64,000 nucleotides of DNA from Moniliella sp. 'wahieum' (GCA_003971905.1 RSEE01000016.1:310001-374000), one strand, 5' to 3'. Shown: positions 9,797 through 22,147, counted from the stretch's first letter. Numbers and translations: made by a program. Notes: generated from the letters alone by a model not told the origin.

Positions 9797-12328
9797 CTCT
9801 CCGGCGCCAACGACGCGTCCTTTTTGACACCCGACGTGACTTGGCCTGTACAAAACACGCAATAGAGGTGGGAAAAAAAGCCATATATACAACAGACCGG
9901 AGAAAACGTGTCGATCTTGAGCCTTGTTTGTAAATTTTGGGAAGAGGCGCCACTGCATGTTCGTGGGGAGGAAACAAGAGCAGAGGACATGGTGCTAAGC
10001 GGAAGAACAGGGAAGAAGCGAGACACTCGGGACGAGAAGAAATTGGAAATGGGAGCGAGATCAGCCAAACTATGGCAAAAGGTGAACATATTCTGTACCC
10101 TGATGAACTGGACAGAGGTTGGACGATGAGTTATTACATGTCATCAAATACGAAGAACCGGAGGACAATGGGCGATACCGCATCGTCCCTGTGTGGAGCA
10201 AGAGGGGGGGTAAGTGGAACCGGCACACCTGGGCCAATGCCGGTGCCCTCAGAAATGGAGGGGCAGCCTTCATCTTGCTTTTGTGGCCTTGCTCATGATG
10301 TTTGTTTGCGGGCTATCCTATCCTGACTCACTACCGCCACCATTCGGACTATTTGAGGGGGCTAATATGTGGACCAGGCGGCACCAACAGATCCAGTCAA
10401 GTGGGCAGCAATCCCTGCGTCCGTATTTTTTCCCTCATCAACCCCGACACACCACCCCTGCACTCGCCTCAGTCGCGATGGCATTTTACCACCTTGCACC
10501 TCGTATTTTCGCACGAATTTGAAAGTCCGCGGGCCGCAGCTCTTACTCGGGCGATGTGTATGCATCTCTTGGTCCGCCATCTCCTCTCCCTTCGAATCCA
10601 TATCATTGACAGAGCTTAAGGCTGGGACCCTACCTTTCCCATCTATCCTCCCGTACGCTCATTTCACTGAGGTGTGGCAGAAAGCTTCGGCCTGCACCAG
10701 GGGCACCATCGCGATTATATTGCTCTACATCTCCCAGGGCTCTAGACACAAATCCTTAGTAGGTTCCTCCGGTTTCTACATCCTCTGCTCCAAGGTACCC
10801 TCTGATTGGGGCTACATATAGCGCTTGCGTAAGGCCCTACCCTCTTTCACATCGCTTCATGTAACTCTATGATCTCTTCAGAACCAACATCTTCCATTCT
10901 TCTCGTCGTTTTGACGCTACAACATTTCGCAGCTCTCTCGGGCTCCACAGGGGTGCGTCCATGAGGCTCCTGGAAGGATCGACACAATGTACCCACTGTT
11001 TTGGGTATCTCTTGAACTTCAAGCTTCAAGCTACAAGCTTCAAGCTCCATTGAACATTGTGTGACTTCTGGCGTCAAAAGCTTCTAAAGCGGATGTGAAC
11101 CTGTAACCGGTTAGTGGGGGCCATGCTCAGCGCTCAGCCTGAGCTCTGACTAATGATTGAGGCCTGATCGATGATTGGTGACCTCAGAGGCCCTGAGGGG
11201 CCTGAGAGAGCTGGGCCTGAGAACCCTGAAGAGCGCCTGAGCCTTGGAGCTTGGTGCCTGATGCTGGAGGAGAGTAACTAGTAAAACCGCGCCAAGGGTG
11301 CTGACACGCTGACGTTGGACGCCATGAGTACACTGAGGAGTGACTAGTGACTAGTGAGCACGATGATTCAAGAGCGAGCGCTAAGCGCTAGGCGGCTGTA
11401 CCCTGAATATAGAAGCTCTTCTTGGCACTTGTTAATAGGCCTTGGGTCCTTAGGCCTTACCGGCCTTACCACAGTAGGCCCTTAGATTTTAGAGACCTTG
11501 TTTAGTTAGGCCAGTTTTGAGCCACAGTTAGGCCTTAGGCCTTGAGGCGTCAGAGACACGAAGCTGGAAGTGGAAGTGCGCTCTAGCTTGTTTTCGCACG
11601 CTCCCACACGAGGCTACAGGGTGAGTTGCTGGAGCCAACGCCTACATACAAGAGCTTAATTGTTAGTCGTTTCTGGTTTGGATTGGACGTTGTTGGTATA
11701 TATTTGGTGGCCCTGTGGATGTGGTCTGCTGAGATCTGCGGGTCTGACATCGACTGAGATCTGGCGTTTGGAATGTGCAGCCAGAGAAGCCAGAGCACGG
11801 CAGCCGCCGCTTGTCAATTGCTGGTCAATATCCAAAATCCAGCCGTACCGGGCACAACGGAGGGCGCACGAGGGCGCAGGCAGCCCCAGCAGCGGCCAAG
11901 GGCGGGGCCTATAACGCGTGTCTAAGGTCCAAGGCCCAAGGCCTAAGCGCCAAGCGCTCCCTCAGGTCTGAGCCTGAGGCAGCCGCGCGCAGGAGCTTCG
12001 CGCTGAGTGCGCTCCGCAGGGCCCAGCGAGGCGCCAGTGTCCCCCTCGCATCGGTTCCCCACTCGCTGGTGATCGATGATTGGTGGCCCCATCCCAGGCG
12101 GTGGGTGCGAGGATCCCGGCGCGCTTGTTCCGAGTTTCTGAGTTCTGTTCCAAGTCCTCCCAGTCGAGGTTGAGTACGTTGAACGTTGAGTGTACTGAGT
12201 TCGGGTTGCGTTCGGCGTTCTGAGATCAGACCCCAGCGCGAGCCTGAGGCTGTCTGGCGCCAAACCCATCCGTTTGCAACCACGCACCAGAGGAGGTGCT
12301 GCTGCTGCCGCACCTCACCACCACCTCC
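9797..12328. other. Gene-free stretch with many short repeats
   Basis: About 2.5 kb with no protein I recognise; a 150-codon open frame at 10369-10821 shows no motif. Repeats begin at about 11021-11048 (AAGCTT units on both strands). They continue through CAGCGCTCAGCCTGAGC-like words (11120-11260), ACTAGTGACTAGTGAG (about 11340-11357) and an AGGCCTTA-rich patch (11430-11550). The right end, from about 12100, is the promoter or 5' leader of the Ras GEF and includes TTGAACGTTGAG near 12180. Confidence 0.55.
11430..11550. repeat. TTAGGCC/AGGCCTTA-rich patch
   Basis: About ten occurrences of TTAGGC, AGGCCTT, TTACCGGCC and their complements fall in 120 nt, arranged irregularly on both strands. 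It is not a telomere-type array because units alternate orientation and spacing. Function unknown. Confidence 0.6.
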
Positions 12329-15300
12329 ATGCTTCGCCCCGTCGCGCGCCGGCCGGCTGCTATCGCCTCTCCTGCGGCGGGCGGCGGCGGAAGCGACTGT
12401 GGAGACGACGAGTATCACTGCAGTCAAAGCCCTGCTGGCCGCCCATGGACTCGAGTTCCACTCTGCCCTCCGCAAGATGGGCGAGGGGGGCGATGTGGGT
12501 GCAGGAACACCGTACGAGATCCAGTGTGTCTCTCATCCTGAAGGCAAGACAGTCTGGCACTTCCGCCCCCCCCCGCCCTACTCCTCCCGCTCCCCGCGGC
12601 GATCCGTCGCTCCTGCCCTTGGCCGCCCCGAGGGTGCTGCGCTGCAATGTGGAGACATGCTCGGCGCCATCCTTTCCACCCACCCTTCCTGGAAACGGAC
12701 TACTTCAACCCGCCCTCCTCCCCCCTTTGACGCCCCGCTGGGCCCCAGCGTCCACTTCCACCCGCTCACAGCCGCTCAGTGGGCGACCCTGCCCCACCGC
12801 ACCCCTCCGCCTCCAACACAATTGGACGTCGACGGCCGGGACCGAATCAAGGCGCACTTTGATTTTTCCATCCTTTGACGCAGGGCGAGCAGCATAATTG
12901 GACAGAGGACCCTCGTCTTGCCATTTGGGGGGTTGCTCACACCGACGCTCCTGGCCGGGTGCTCCAAACCTCGGGGCCATGCTCTCCTAGCACAACGTTC
13001 CCCTTAATGCAGGCCCACTCCTCCCCGGCCCTCTCCTGCAGCGCCCACTCTACCCCCGAGAGTGAGGTGGTGCCGCCGCTTCGGGATTGGGAAATAGCAG
13101 CGCTCTTTCCACAGGGGAAAGCAGCCTTATTGGCAGCGTCACTCGAACGCCTCGTGGCCCAACTCACTTCGTTCCTCGACACGCGCCTCCAGGCTGATTT
13201 TTTTTACACGTTTCGTCTTTTTATGTCTCCGGACCACTGCTCGATCTCTTGTTGGCCCGCTTGGAATGGAGCTTCCTAGTCCTGACGGAACAGAGGGCGG
13301 AGAAGATAAGGGAAGCCGAGCTGTCGTCCGAGTCAGGACCATGGTCCTTCTCCGATGTTGGCTCTTCCACTTTTTCGAACAAGATTGGTATCCATCCCCT
13401 GCGCTGCGATCCAAGCTATGCACTTGGCTCAATACATATGCTCAAGCACCCCACGGTGCAGAGGGAGTTTTGGCTGCGCTGAGGAAAACGGTGCGCTCTC
13501 TTCAACAGAAGTATGGTGCGGCCGCCTGCCCTGACTCGCTCGACGCTCCCCTATGTTTGGAGGAACTACTTCCCCGCTCTCTCTTTTAGAGCGGAAGCTA
13601 CATTCGCTCCCCCTTTGCTTTTGAGGGAGAAACGAAGCCTTCTTAATACGAAATGGGGGTCCACCCTTCGCATGCCCCGCCCGGCAGGAAGGCGAGAGAT
13701 TAGGCTCAACACCCAAGCTTCTTCCACTGCACCTGCCCAGGTTCTGGATCTCCTGTCTTCCCCAGATGAGTTACGGTCCTACCTTCAATCGTGTGACGTG
13801 ACCATGTCGTTTGAGCAGCCGGACTACGGATCCCGTCCCAACATCGAGAAGGAGCCAGAAGGGGACGAAAAAACCATCATCCCTTCTGTCCAATCTTCCG
13901 CCCGAACTACAAGGGACCTTTCCTCTTGTTCGTCCTGCTCTTCCTCTTTTTCATCCCAACCCAGATCTGAGCGGTCGTCTCGCCATTCTCCCCTGCCCCC
14001 CGCTGATCCCTCCCAACAACAGTCAGGCATCACTCCCCCCCCTACCGCCCAAGATTCTCCCACGAGGCCTTACGTGCCCCCTTCGCCGCCCCGCATGTCC
14101 AACCATCCCGACGGATGGCTCGAAACTCTGATCCCTCAACACGAACTGGAATCTGTCATGACTGGTTCGGTCCGATCCACCTCGGTCCAATCGTTTACAA
14201 CTTATGACACCCAAACTTCGTCCGCTCGTTCGGCCGCGCCGTCGGGGGCCACCTTTGGTGTGTACTCCGATGGATCACATGGCGTCTCCCCCGAGACTCG
14301 ACCCAAGACTTTGTCGAGGAGCATGTGCGTTCCTTCATCCCCCCCCGCAATGCTTTCTTCTTATGCTTACCTTCTCCACCTCAGATTATGGGGCAGGGAG
14401 CGCCCTTGAGAAAAGAACAGCCTGCCGCCCTGGATCAACCTGTTGTTTTTGGCGATGCAACGCATACGTTGAGCGGGAGAAGCTCGACGGCTTTGACTGA
14501 GCACGATGTGGGTAGCAGCAGAGACGAAGCAAGTGGAGACAGAGAATGGTTGTTCCCTTCACCATCGCCATCCACTCAGCAGGTAGCCGAGTCTACGGCT
14601 CTCCCCACGTCTCCTTATTGGCCAAGGAAGAAGCGACAAGAAGCGTGACCCCTACCGACGACCTAGGCGTGGGCGATTCGGCTGGGGCATCAATTCCGAT
14701 CGCCGGGGCGTCTCGTGCCAAGCAAAATGAGGAACGGGCCCTCCTGAGCGACCCCCTGGGCCACCTGCGATGGAGACAGGGGTGAGTTGCCCTCTGTGAT
14801 CGATGAGGCTCCCATCCTCTCCCCCAGTGCAGCGACCGAACCCAAGACGGACCACGTTGATCCCAGCAAACCTGCCTTTCTTTCACCAAGCGACATTTTG
14901 GGTCCGGCCCACATGCCTCGAAGGGGTTGGGCCAAGCCCGAGCTTTCACTTGCCGAATCAAAGCAGCCACAGTCGTGGGCTCCCCACCGCCGAGCAAAGG
15001 GTCCTGGAATCCCGCGTGACGGAATGGGAGGCAGAGCGTCGCCATCCCAGTCAGCGGGGGAGCCTACGGCGGCAAGTGGGTTTGATCGCACCCTTCACTT
15101 GGATGACTTAGATCTCTCCAGCGACGAAGATGGGGAAGTGGTTCGTCGAGCGCTTCGTCGTCTGCCTGGGGCGACACAGTTGCGGAATGCGCTCCCTGTT
15201 TCGGCCTCGTCCAGTGTTACAAGTGTTGGCGAGCTCCCGGAAGAAGGGGATACGGGCATAGGGTGGTGCGTTCGGTGCTGCCGTCGAACCAGCGGAGCCT

Positions 15301-16756
15301 TCCTTATGGCTTCCTCACCAGCACTCTGTTTGACGATGAAATTGCTCTGGCCGGGTGCGAGATGGTGCAGGGATTCAGCTTGGACGGATTTGAGTCGGAG
15401 CAGGACGAAGGGGGCGGAGTGGCAGACGCCTTGGCGCGCTTGGAAGGAATCATCTCCCAGGAGAAGCTTGCACGAGCTCGTCAAGTGGACACGTTGCTGG
15501 CGGCATCTGCCCAGAGGATGGGGAAGGATCCGGTTGCCCTGCCCACCAGGGCTACCGGTCTCCCTGCTGCTTCCTCGAAGCCCAAACCAGGAAAGGGCAA
15601 AACGCGCGCCACCATTGGCCTCGGCGCCACCGCTCGTCGTAGCCCCATGTCCCCTGCCATGGGCAAACCGGACCAACTCGCATTGCCTCCCTCGCACCGG
15701 TCGTTTATTTTGGACAGCCGTTCAGAGGAAGTGGCAGGCCAATGGTGCCTGATCGAGGCTGAGCTGTTCACCAAGATTGCTTGGTCGGAGCTAGCATCGG
15801 GCGAATGGCGCGCCGTTTTTGACCTGCCGCCCGTGTACGACTGGGAGGCGTTTTACCGGTTGCGGATGCGACGGCGCGTAGAAGCAGAGGGCCAACCCAG
15901 CTCGGACGACTCGGCATTGGCGGTGATCGCGGCGCGCTTCAACTTGTTGGCCAGCTGGATCGCATCAGAGATTGTGTTGACGTCCACGTCGCGGGCCCGG
16001 GCCGGGCTGGTGGCCAAATTTATTCGGATCGCGGTACGCTGCTATGAGCTGGGCAACTTTGCTTCGGTGGCCCAGGTGGTGTGTGGGTTGCAGTCGCCTT
16101 GGATTGCCCGCTTGTCGCGCACGTGGGCGTTGGTTCCTCCGCTGGAGAAACGGGCGCTGCGCGACTTGGGCACCCTCGCCTCGCCAGCCTATGGCTTCCG
16201 CCAGCTGCGGCGGGTGTGTGACAATTTGATTGCCCAAGCCGGCTTGGAGGAGCACACCAACTCGGCCGGCCCGTCCACGTCGCACGGTGGGGGGACACGC
16301 CTTGCGCCGTCGCAGGCGTGTGTGCCGTTTGCGGGGCTGCTGCTGTTGGACCTGACCGAGGTGGACCTGCTTCCCTCCATGCTTAGTGCCACCGAGTACC
16401 TCCCGCGCCTCACGCCGGCATCTCCATCGCCCCAGCTGTTCGGCCCTGATGGCGCTCCCACCCGGGTGCCCACCGCACCAGCCTCTGCCCAACCGGCCGC
16501 GGACGCATTGGACCTCATCCTCCCCGCGCTCCCGGCGGCGGTGGATGGAAGGGCAAGTCTGGTCAACTTGTTCAAATTTCGCCTGTTGGCAATGAAGATC
16601 AAGACTACCTTGGCGTTTCAGGCATGTGCGCGGGCGTATGCGGTGCCAGTCAGTGCGCCGCTGTACTCGCGTTGCCTCAAGCTCCGATGCCTTCCGGCCC
16701 CCATTCTTACCCAGTACGCTTCTTCCTTGGCCGCGGTTTGGCACATGCCGTACTAA
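12329..16756 (+). CDS. Ras-family guanine nucleotide exchange factor (REM plus CDC25 domains)
   Basis: Activates a Ras/Rap-like GTPase by nucleotide exchange. The REM (RasGEF-N) domain lies at about 13120-13480: LVAQLTSFLDTRLQADFF, TFRLFMSP and, in another frame, VLLRCWLFHFFEQDWYP. A Ser/Pro-rich low-complexity linker runs from about 13700 to 15680 (SSCSSCSSSFSSQ, PTRPYVPPSPPR). The CDC25 catalytic domain is in one clean frame at about 15690-16744: IAWSELASGEW, RARAGLVAKFIRIAVRCY, ELGNFASVAQVVCGLQSP, RLSRTWALVPPLEK, VPFAGLLLLDLTEVD. The stop is TAA just before 16757. An N-terminal REM far from a C-terminal GEF domain resembles Lte1 more than SH3-bearing Cdc25, but I cannot decide. The start (ATG 12329) is a guess; the frame changes several times in 12.4-15.3 kb. 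Confidence 0.82.
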
Positions 16757-18107
16757 TCGTCCTTGCTCTTGCTCTTCTTACTCGTCTAGACTTTCGCACA
16801 TGCAAGAGTAACCCCGAGGCTTTCCTGACCCGTTTTGGCCATCGTTCTTCCTTTCTTATGCGCTCTTGCCCTCACTCTTTTCCTTCCCTCCTTCCCTCCC
16901 ACCCTCCCACATTGTCATTTTAACATCTGCTCGGATAATTCACCTCACCTCCCTCCCCCCCTACACGCACGAGCTCTTCACCTGTCTCTGCCTTTTTGTT
17001 TGTCTTCGCATCGCGCTGATACCATTTCTTGTTTCTGTGCTCACCTTTCTTGTCCACCTCATCTCTCGCATGTCTTATGCTGAACATACATTCCTTGCTT
17101 CCGTTCGTTTTGCCTGTCCTTTTTTTATTGTCGTGGACCATGTAGCTCTCTCCATGGTCGTCGATCCGCATCCTGTCATCATCACCACGCCTATCTCTCT
17201 CCTTGGCGTCCCCCCAACACGCGATTGCTCTGTCCATGGCGACCTTCTTTGCTGTGCCCATGGCGATCATCGTTGGCCGATCAGGTGCTGGGGGTGAGTT
17301 GGGGGCGGGAGGAGCAAGAACGGGGCCCGATGGAATCGATTAAATTATGTACTCGTTGATGGTCATCGGGCGGGACGGTACCCCTCCCGACCAGCTGGTC
17401 CGAGGAGATTATGGCCACTGCCAGGCATTCTCCGGACTTTGCCATCCCGTGCCCCCCCGAGCGTGCCTCAACCAAATCCAAGTCTCCTTGCGAGACGAGG
17501 CGAGGTGAGGTGAAAGGGCTCCGGCAGGACGCCTCGGTCCTCGGTACAATCCCAACCCATATGTGCTGTTCCACTCGGCGCGCCCAACCTGCTCGCTGCT
17601 CGGTTCCTCGCAATTGTCACGACCACTTCTGGAATCATGCGATCGCGATCACTGTAACTACTCCCGCCGAGCGCCGAGGACCGAAGTGGCTCTTGGCTAC
17701 GGCAGAATATGCTGTCCCAAACACATGTTTTTTTTACATACCATGTACGTGGTACCATGGGCTGGGGGAGGCGGATTGGAAAGGGGAACGGATGTCGAAG
17801 CACAGAACTACTAGCAGCTGCGACGAATGTGGAATGAAGCGGATCGGGAAGCAGCAACAACGAATGCCGGTGTGGTGCGCCGCCGAAGGAGAAAGGCTGC
17901 GGTAGGTAGCCAAACCACGATGCAGGGGCGAGGCACCCGGAGCCTAGGTCCAGCCATGGCACCCACACCACCGGCACAACTGTGTCGGGATGCGAAGCGC
18001 GTCTGGGAGGAAGAGCTGAGATCAAAGATGATTTGGGCATACGAGAAACGCCTTGCCGGTACAGCAGCGGTAGAATCCCGGTATCATTCGCTTGCACAAT
18101 CACTTCT
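16757..18107. other. Interval between Ras GEF and GSK3; no gene assigned
   Basis: 16757-17150 is strongly pyrimidine-rich on the plus strand and probably 3' UTR of the Ras GEF. From 17280 to 18107 both strands carry open frames of 95-218 codons with no motif I recognise. The minus frame around 17350-17560 and a plus frame ending at 18111, convergent with GSK3, are the only hints of coding, and neither convinces me. Confidence 0.4.
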
Positions 18108-19418
18108 TTAATCCAACGACACACGTAACTCTCGAGTGGATTGGCTCAAAGTTGTGCACGTCGATTCCCTGTGCCCTGAGTGCCGCCTCAGCATGGCTAG
18201 GGACGAGCTTAGGATCAAATCGGGACGGACCGAGAGCTCTTCCCGGTAAAGTTAAAGAGCGGAGGGAAAGGCCGCCCATTGGGAAGCAAGTGGGATGTCT
18301 GCCCTTCCGGCGGCGGCTGGCGCAGCTCGTTAAGTAGGGGTGGGCCAGCGCTTCGGCCGCCGCGTCAAGCGAGCGGTGGGGGTGTAGTCCAACAGGCGCG
18401 AGATGAGGTCAATCGCATCGGCTTCCGTACGGGGACGGAAGACCTTGCTGAACGGGTGCGGACGGATCTGGGGGAACTTGTGTTCCATGTAGTTTTGTTC
18501 ATTTGCTTGATTTGTTTCGAGTGGGCGTGCCGAGGATCTTGATGATTTCAACCAGTTGGTCGATCCCACTTTCACCTGGGAAAAGAGGTTGGCCTTGCAT
18601 CAGCTCGGCCATGACGCATCCGGTGGACCAATGTCTGCAAGCATACAACATAGGTCAGCTACCAGAAAGCAAGACAAGTTAGGGCGAGGGCGTCGTACCG
18701 ATGCTCGTCGTGTAGTGGTCGCACCAAAGATGAGCTCGGGAGCGCGGTAGTAGCGGGAGCAAATGTACGACACGTTGGGCTCGCCCGCACGAGGATCTTG
18801 GCCGAGCCAAAGTCCAGAGCTTGAGGACACCGCCTCGGCATTCAGCAGCAGTTCTGCGCTTGATGTCCGATGGCAAATGCCAATCGAGTGAATGTAGGCA
18901 AGAGAGCGGAAGAGCTGGTACATGTAGAGTTTGATGAGGAGGGTGGCATGTTCTGCTTGACCTTGACGTAGTTGCGCAGGGAGCGGTAAATGGTTTCCGG
19001 CATATACTCCATCACCAGGTTGAGATACACTTCGTCCTTCTGCCAGGGGGCAAGAGAGGTTAGCAGAGGGCACACCCCAGCAAAGACAACGAGGACTGAC
19101 CTTGCTCCCGTTCGAGTAGAAAAAGGCGCGCAAGGCACACACGTTGGGATGGTCGATGATGCGCATGATCTGGAGCTCGCGGTTCTTGAAGCGCTTGTCC
19201 TGGAGGACCTTCTTGATGGCAATCTCGTTGTGGTCGTCGGGGCCCGACTTGGGCTCCATGCCGGAGGCGAGCTTGGCCTGGAAGACGACGCCGAAGGAGC
19301 CGTTGCCAATGACCTTGCAGGAATGGTAGCCAATCTCGGTGGGCTCGCCCGACTTGGCATCGGAGGCAAGCACCTTGATGACCTCGTCACCGGTTGGGGG
19401 CAAGACGCTGCTGGACAT
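18108..19418 (-). CDS. GSK3: Glycogen synthase kinase 3 / shaggy-family protein kinase
   Basis: CMGC serine/threonine kinase. ATG at 19416-19418 ([15 protein letters not shown]). Glycine loop [15 protein letters not shown], catalytic Lys in [29 protein letters not shown]. Intron 19040-19100, then [17 protein letters not shown]. Catalytic loop near 18850-18880, DFGSAKIL near 18800, and activation-loop [19 protein letters not shown] with the conserved Tyr. Intron 18635-18698, then [20 protein letters not shown] and [18 protein letters not shown]. The C-terminal HNFEPI...LRVSLD ends at TAA 18108-18110. Every conserved block is present, but moving from one to the next needs at least twelve single-base insertions, mostly in runs of identical bases (HRDIKPQNL alone needs three). 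Either the sequence is error-rich here or the gene is a recent pseudogene; I favour error. Confidence 0.9.
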
Positions 19419-19471
19419 GGTGGGTTAGAGGGGAGCAGCCGGGGCCAGCCGATGGGGGTTGGTCGCCTGGC

Positions 19472-19491
19472 GGGGGGGGGGGGGGGGGGGG
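19472..19491. repeat. G20 homopolymer
   Basis: Twenty consecutive G on the plus strand, C20 in the transcript sense of GSK3, 54 nt upstream of its ATG. It lies in the probable 5' leader or core promoter. Confidence 0.9.
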
Positions 19492-20603
19492 CACACGCGT
19501 GCGCACTGCCCGGGTGCTGCCTAGCAGCCGGGCCGGGAGCGTGGCGTGGGTCGCTCACGCTCCGATGGCTGAGAACGCAGCTGGCCGCTGCCCGGCATGC
19601 GGCCCTGCAGCACCGCACCGCCGCACCCGTCGGCCCTCGTCCGCGTCACTTAGCTGATGCCCAGCCACGGCCCCCCGCCGCCCCGCCCCGCGCCAGCCAG
19701 CGCCCAGCGCCCGCGTGCAGTACGTACACTGCCCGCCTGCGGCCTGCCTGGTGCGGCCTGCCTGCTGCAGGGGGGCAGTTTGAGGTCACCGCTCAGCCCC
19801 AGCGCTCACCTTTCAACATCACGCGTCATCCTGCATCATGCATCACGCTCAGCGCACCGCAGACGACGCTGCTGGGGCACGAGGCTGGGCCAGTGCCTGG
19901 CCCCAGCAGGCGCCCCAGCCTGCCCAGCTGGCAGCTGCAGTTGGCTCATTGGGTGTCGGGGTGCGACCGAGGCGCGGCTGGCCACTGCCCCCCTGCCGCC
20001 TTCTCTCCGAAATTTCATCCATGCTCCCACTTTCCTGGCGCCCTCCACTTCGCGCTGTTTCGCACCGCAACCCGCACAGGGGCAGTGTCCGCACCCAGCC
20101 GACGTCACTTGTTCCAATCCTGCCTGGCTGGCCAGCGCTGGCTGCTGGCCACTGCTGGCCCCATCAGCCCGTGCTGAAACTGAGCCACTGAACGCTGGAC
20201 GTGCACGGCACGTGCTGAATTGCCAACCAGTGTGTTGCCAAAATTTTCCGCCCACCCACACGTGACCGCGTCCCCCGCTGGACCAACACGTGTCTCCCCG
20301 TCAACTGGCGGTCCCAAACAGCTTCGAGTCGTGCTACCTGTGCCAACCGTACCACTCATGGGGAGCGAAGAAATTCACCCATGCATTCATTCCTCGTCGG
20401 AAAAGATCGATGGCACGCTCGGGCGCCCCGTGTGCGATGCCGAAAGTACCACCGTCTTGGTTCGCAGTGACGCCGATCGCCCCCAGGCCGACGGGCGAGG
20501 AGGCCGGGTCAGACGCCCAGGGCGGGGGTCATCACCGACGTCTCGTTTCTAGTACTGGCCGATAAACCACGGGGCTGGTGAGGAGGAAGCGAGGGGGATG
20601 GCC
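19492..20603. other. Intergenic, no gene recognised
   Basis: GC-rich DNA upstream of GSK3. Plus-strand open frames up to 395 codons run through 18990-20177, but they are antisense to GSK3 at the left and Ala/Pro/Arg-rich without motifs at the right, so I regard them as composition artefacts. Confidence 0.5.
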
Positions 20604-21685
20604 CAGTCAGTTTCTCCTCATCCTCGATCGTGAGACCAACGACCTCAGTCGCTGGCGCGATATGTCATCTTTTTCCTCGCTGCGAGCACGTGCGGTGAAG
20701 ATAAGGGAGGTGGAGGGGAGATACTGGCTGGAGGATGCGAGTTGGTTTCGCTGGAAGAGCAAAGAACAGGGTTGCGTCCGCACCGCTCCCCTCTTTGATT
20801 GGAGAAGACTTGGATTGAAAGATTTGCTGGGCAGGGCAATGAGGCCGAAAGAGAGATAGCTGGTGCTGTTCTTGGGGGAGAGAGTTGGGTTGAGATGAGC
20901 AAACGGGAGCAGCACGAGGCACAGTCGGTTCCGGCAAGAGGGAGGTCACCGCTGGAAGCAATGCCTCCACAACGGCATCGTCTCCATCCCTTGGCAGCGG
21001 GGAGGAGGGGCCAGTGGGTTGAGGCAGGAGCGGGATGAGGTCCGAGGAAGAGGTCGTGGCAATGCGCTCGTCTCCATCCACTGCACTAGAGACATGCGAA
21101 CCTCCCCCAGGTGAAGGAGAGGCTCGAATCTGCGCCAGGCGCATGCTTCTTCTCCTTGGAGTGACTGCTGCTTGCGAAGACGCTTCGGGCTTCCCGGCCG
21201 GGCTGCTGAGAAAGGTTGCCTGTAGACTGGGAGGTCCACTTTTTCTCCTCTTAAGACGTCGGTTCGGACGTGCCTGAGTGGGATGCGAATGGAGATCCTT
21301 TTGGTCGAGGAGCACTCCTCCTGATCGGGGGATGGGTCCGATGTCGTGGTAGCTCCAAGGCCAGACTGCGATTCAGTCGTTTTTTCGCCTCTCGTACCGC
21401 CTCCTGGGGCTTGCCGCGGGTTGGGCCTCAGGGCGAGGGTTGGACTCGGGCTTCGAAGCGGTCCGCTCGGTCTCCTGGACCTCAACTCTCTCCTTGGATG
21501 AGTCCGATATGCGTTCTCGTACCCCTGTTGTGCCGCAGGAAGAACGCCAAAGCGCGACAGAGAGAGGCGGGCTAGCTCCCCACTTCTGAGTGGAGCAACA
21601 GATGCTGGCGGGCGAGGTACGCGCTAGGTTTAGAAGCAGGGGGGGTTCGCGCCGGGGGATCCAGCGTTTGGGGGCTCGAGGGCAT
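20604..21685 (-). CDS. Possible disordered basic/Ser-rich protein, unassigned
   Basis: I do not recognise this gene. On the minus strand, pieces with protein-like biased composition follow each other with frame changes. They run MPSSPQTLDPPARTPPASKP (ATG 21683-21685), SDSSKERVEVQETERTASKP, LKRRKSGPPSLQATFLS, PRRRSMRLAQIRASPSPGGG, and a C-terminus rich in Arg/Ser (EEKDDISRQRLRSLVSRSRM). There is no folded domain. The basic clusters would suit a nuclear or nucleic-acid-associated protein, but this is only inference. The plus strand also carries a 93-codon open frame at 20578-20859. Confidence 0.35.
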
Positions 21686-21833
21686 CGATGCGGATATGCA
21701 ATGGCACGCGCAGGAAAAGCACAGTACTTCGTGTGGGCAAGGGTGGTGGTAGATCGGATACAGTTTTGGATTCAACACATGGACTGCGGATCGAGGGCAA
21801 GCGAATTTGGCAAGGTACACCCGCCAAAAAATG

Positions 21834-21933
21834 TGCTTCGTGCCAGGCTCGAACTGGCGACCTCAGGATGACGTGGTTTCCCACTCATACAGGCGTATGA
21901 GACCTGCGCGCTAGCCAACTGCGCCAACGAAGC
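21834..21933 (-). tRNA. tRNA-Met(CAT), elongator type, with a 26-nt intron
   Basis: Read on the minus strand, acceptor GCTTCGT (21933-21927) pairs perfectly with ACGAAGC (21841-21835), with discriminator A at 21834. The D-stem is GCGC/GCGC. Anticodon stem CAGG pairs with CCTG with a T-T pair at the loop side, as in other eukaryotic elongator tRNA-Met. The loop is CTCATA; anticodon CAT is 21899-21897. The intron is 21895-21870 and contains TATGAG, complementary to loop CTCATA. T-arm GCCAG-TTCGAGC-CTGGC. A T6 run (plus-strand A6 at about 21826-21831) terminates it. Confidence 0.92.
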
Positions 21934-22147
21934 AGATGAATGAGAGTGGAAACCTGAGCCTACATATATGCTTTGCCGGTTTCTTATACATCTCTCAACA
22001 TTTTGCTTATGGCTCTTATTCACAGTTGGACGCACGCACTTCGTCTATGACTTCTGATGACAAAGGAGACGTATGAGCATGAAGGACAAGACAATGAGCG
22101 ATCGTGGACGGGATCATCCATCCAAGCTGACTGCGAGGAGATGGGGT

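Noticed and set aside
10369..10821. 150-codon plus-strand frame in the gene desert
   Set aside because: No domain, no biased helix or strand pattern, no upstream support; consistent with chance in GC-rich DNA.
11430..11550. Telomere-like TTAGG repeats
   Set aside because: Units are TTAGGCC in mixed orientation and spacing, with genes on both sides.
17281..17613. Minus-strand frame ending near MTINEYII, possibly a conserved C-terminus
   Set aside because: I could not build a gene around it or name a family; competing frames on the plus strand are equally open.
18990..20177. 395-codon plus-strand frame antisense to GSK3
   Set aside because: The overlap with clearly conserved GSK3 exons on the other strand and the Ala/Pro/Arg composition mark it as a shadow.
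20578..20859. Plus-strand frame with VKIREVEGRYWLEDASWFRW
   Set aside because: Only 93 codons, overlaps a more protein-like minus frame, no recognised motif.
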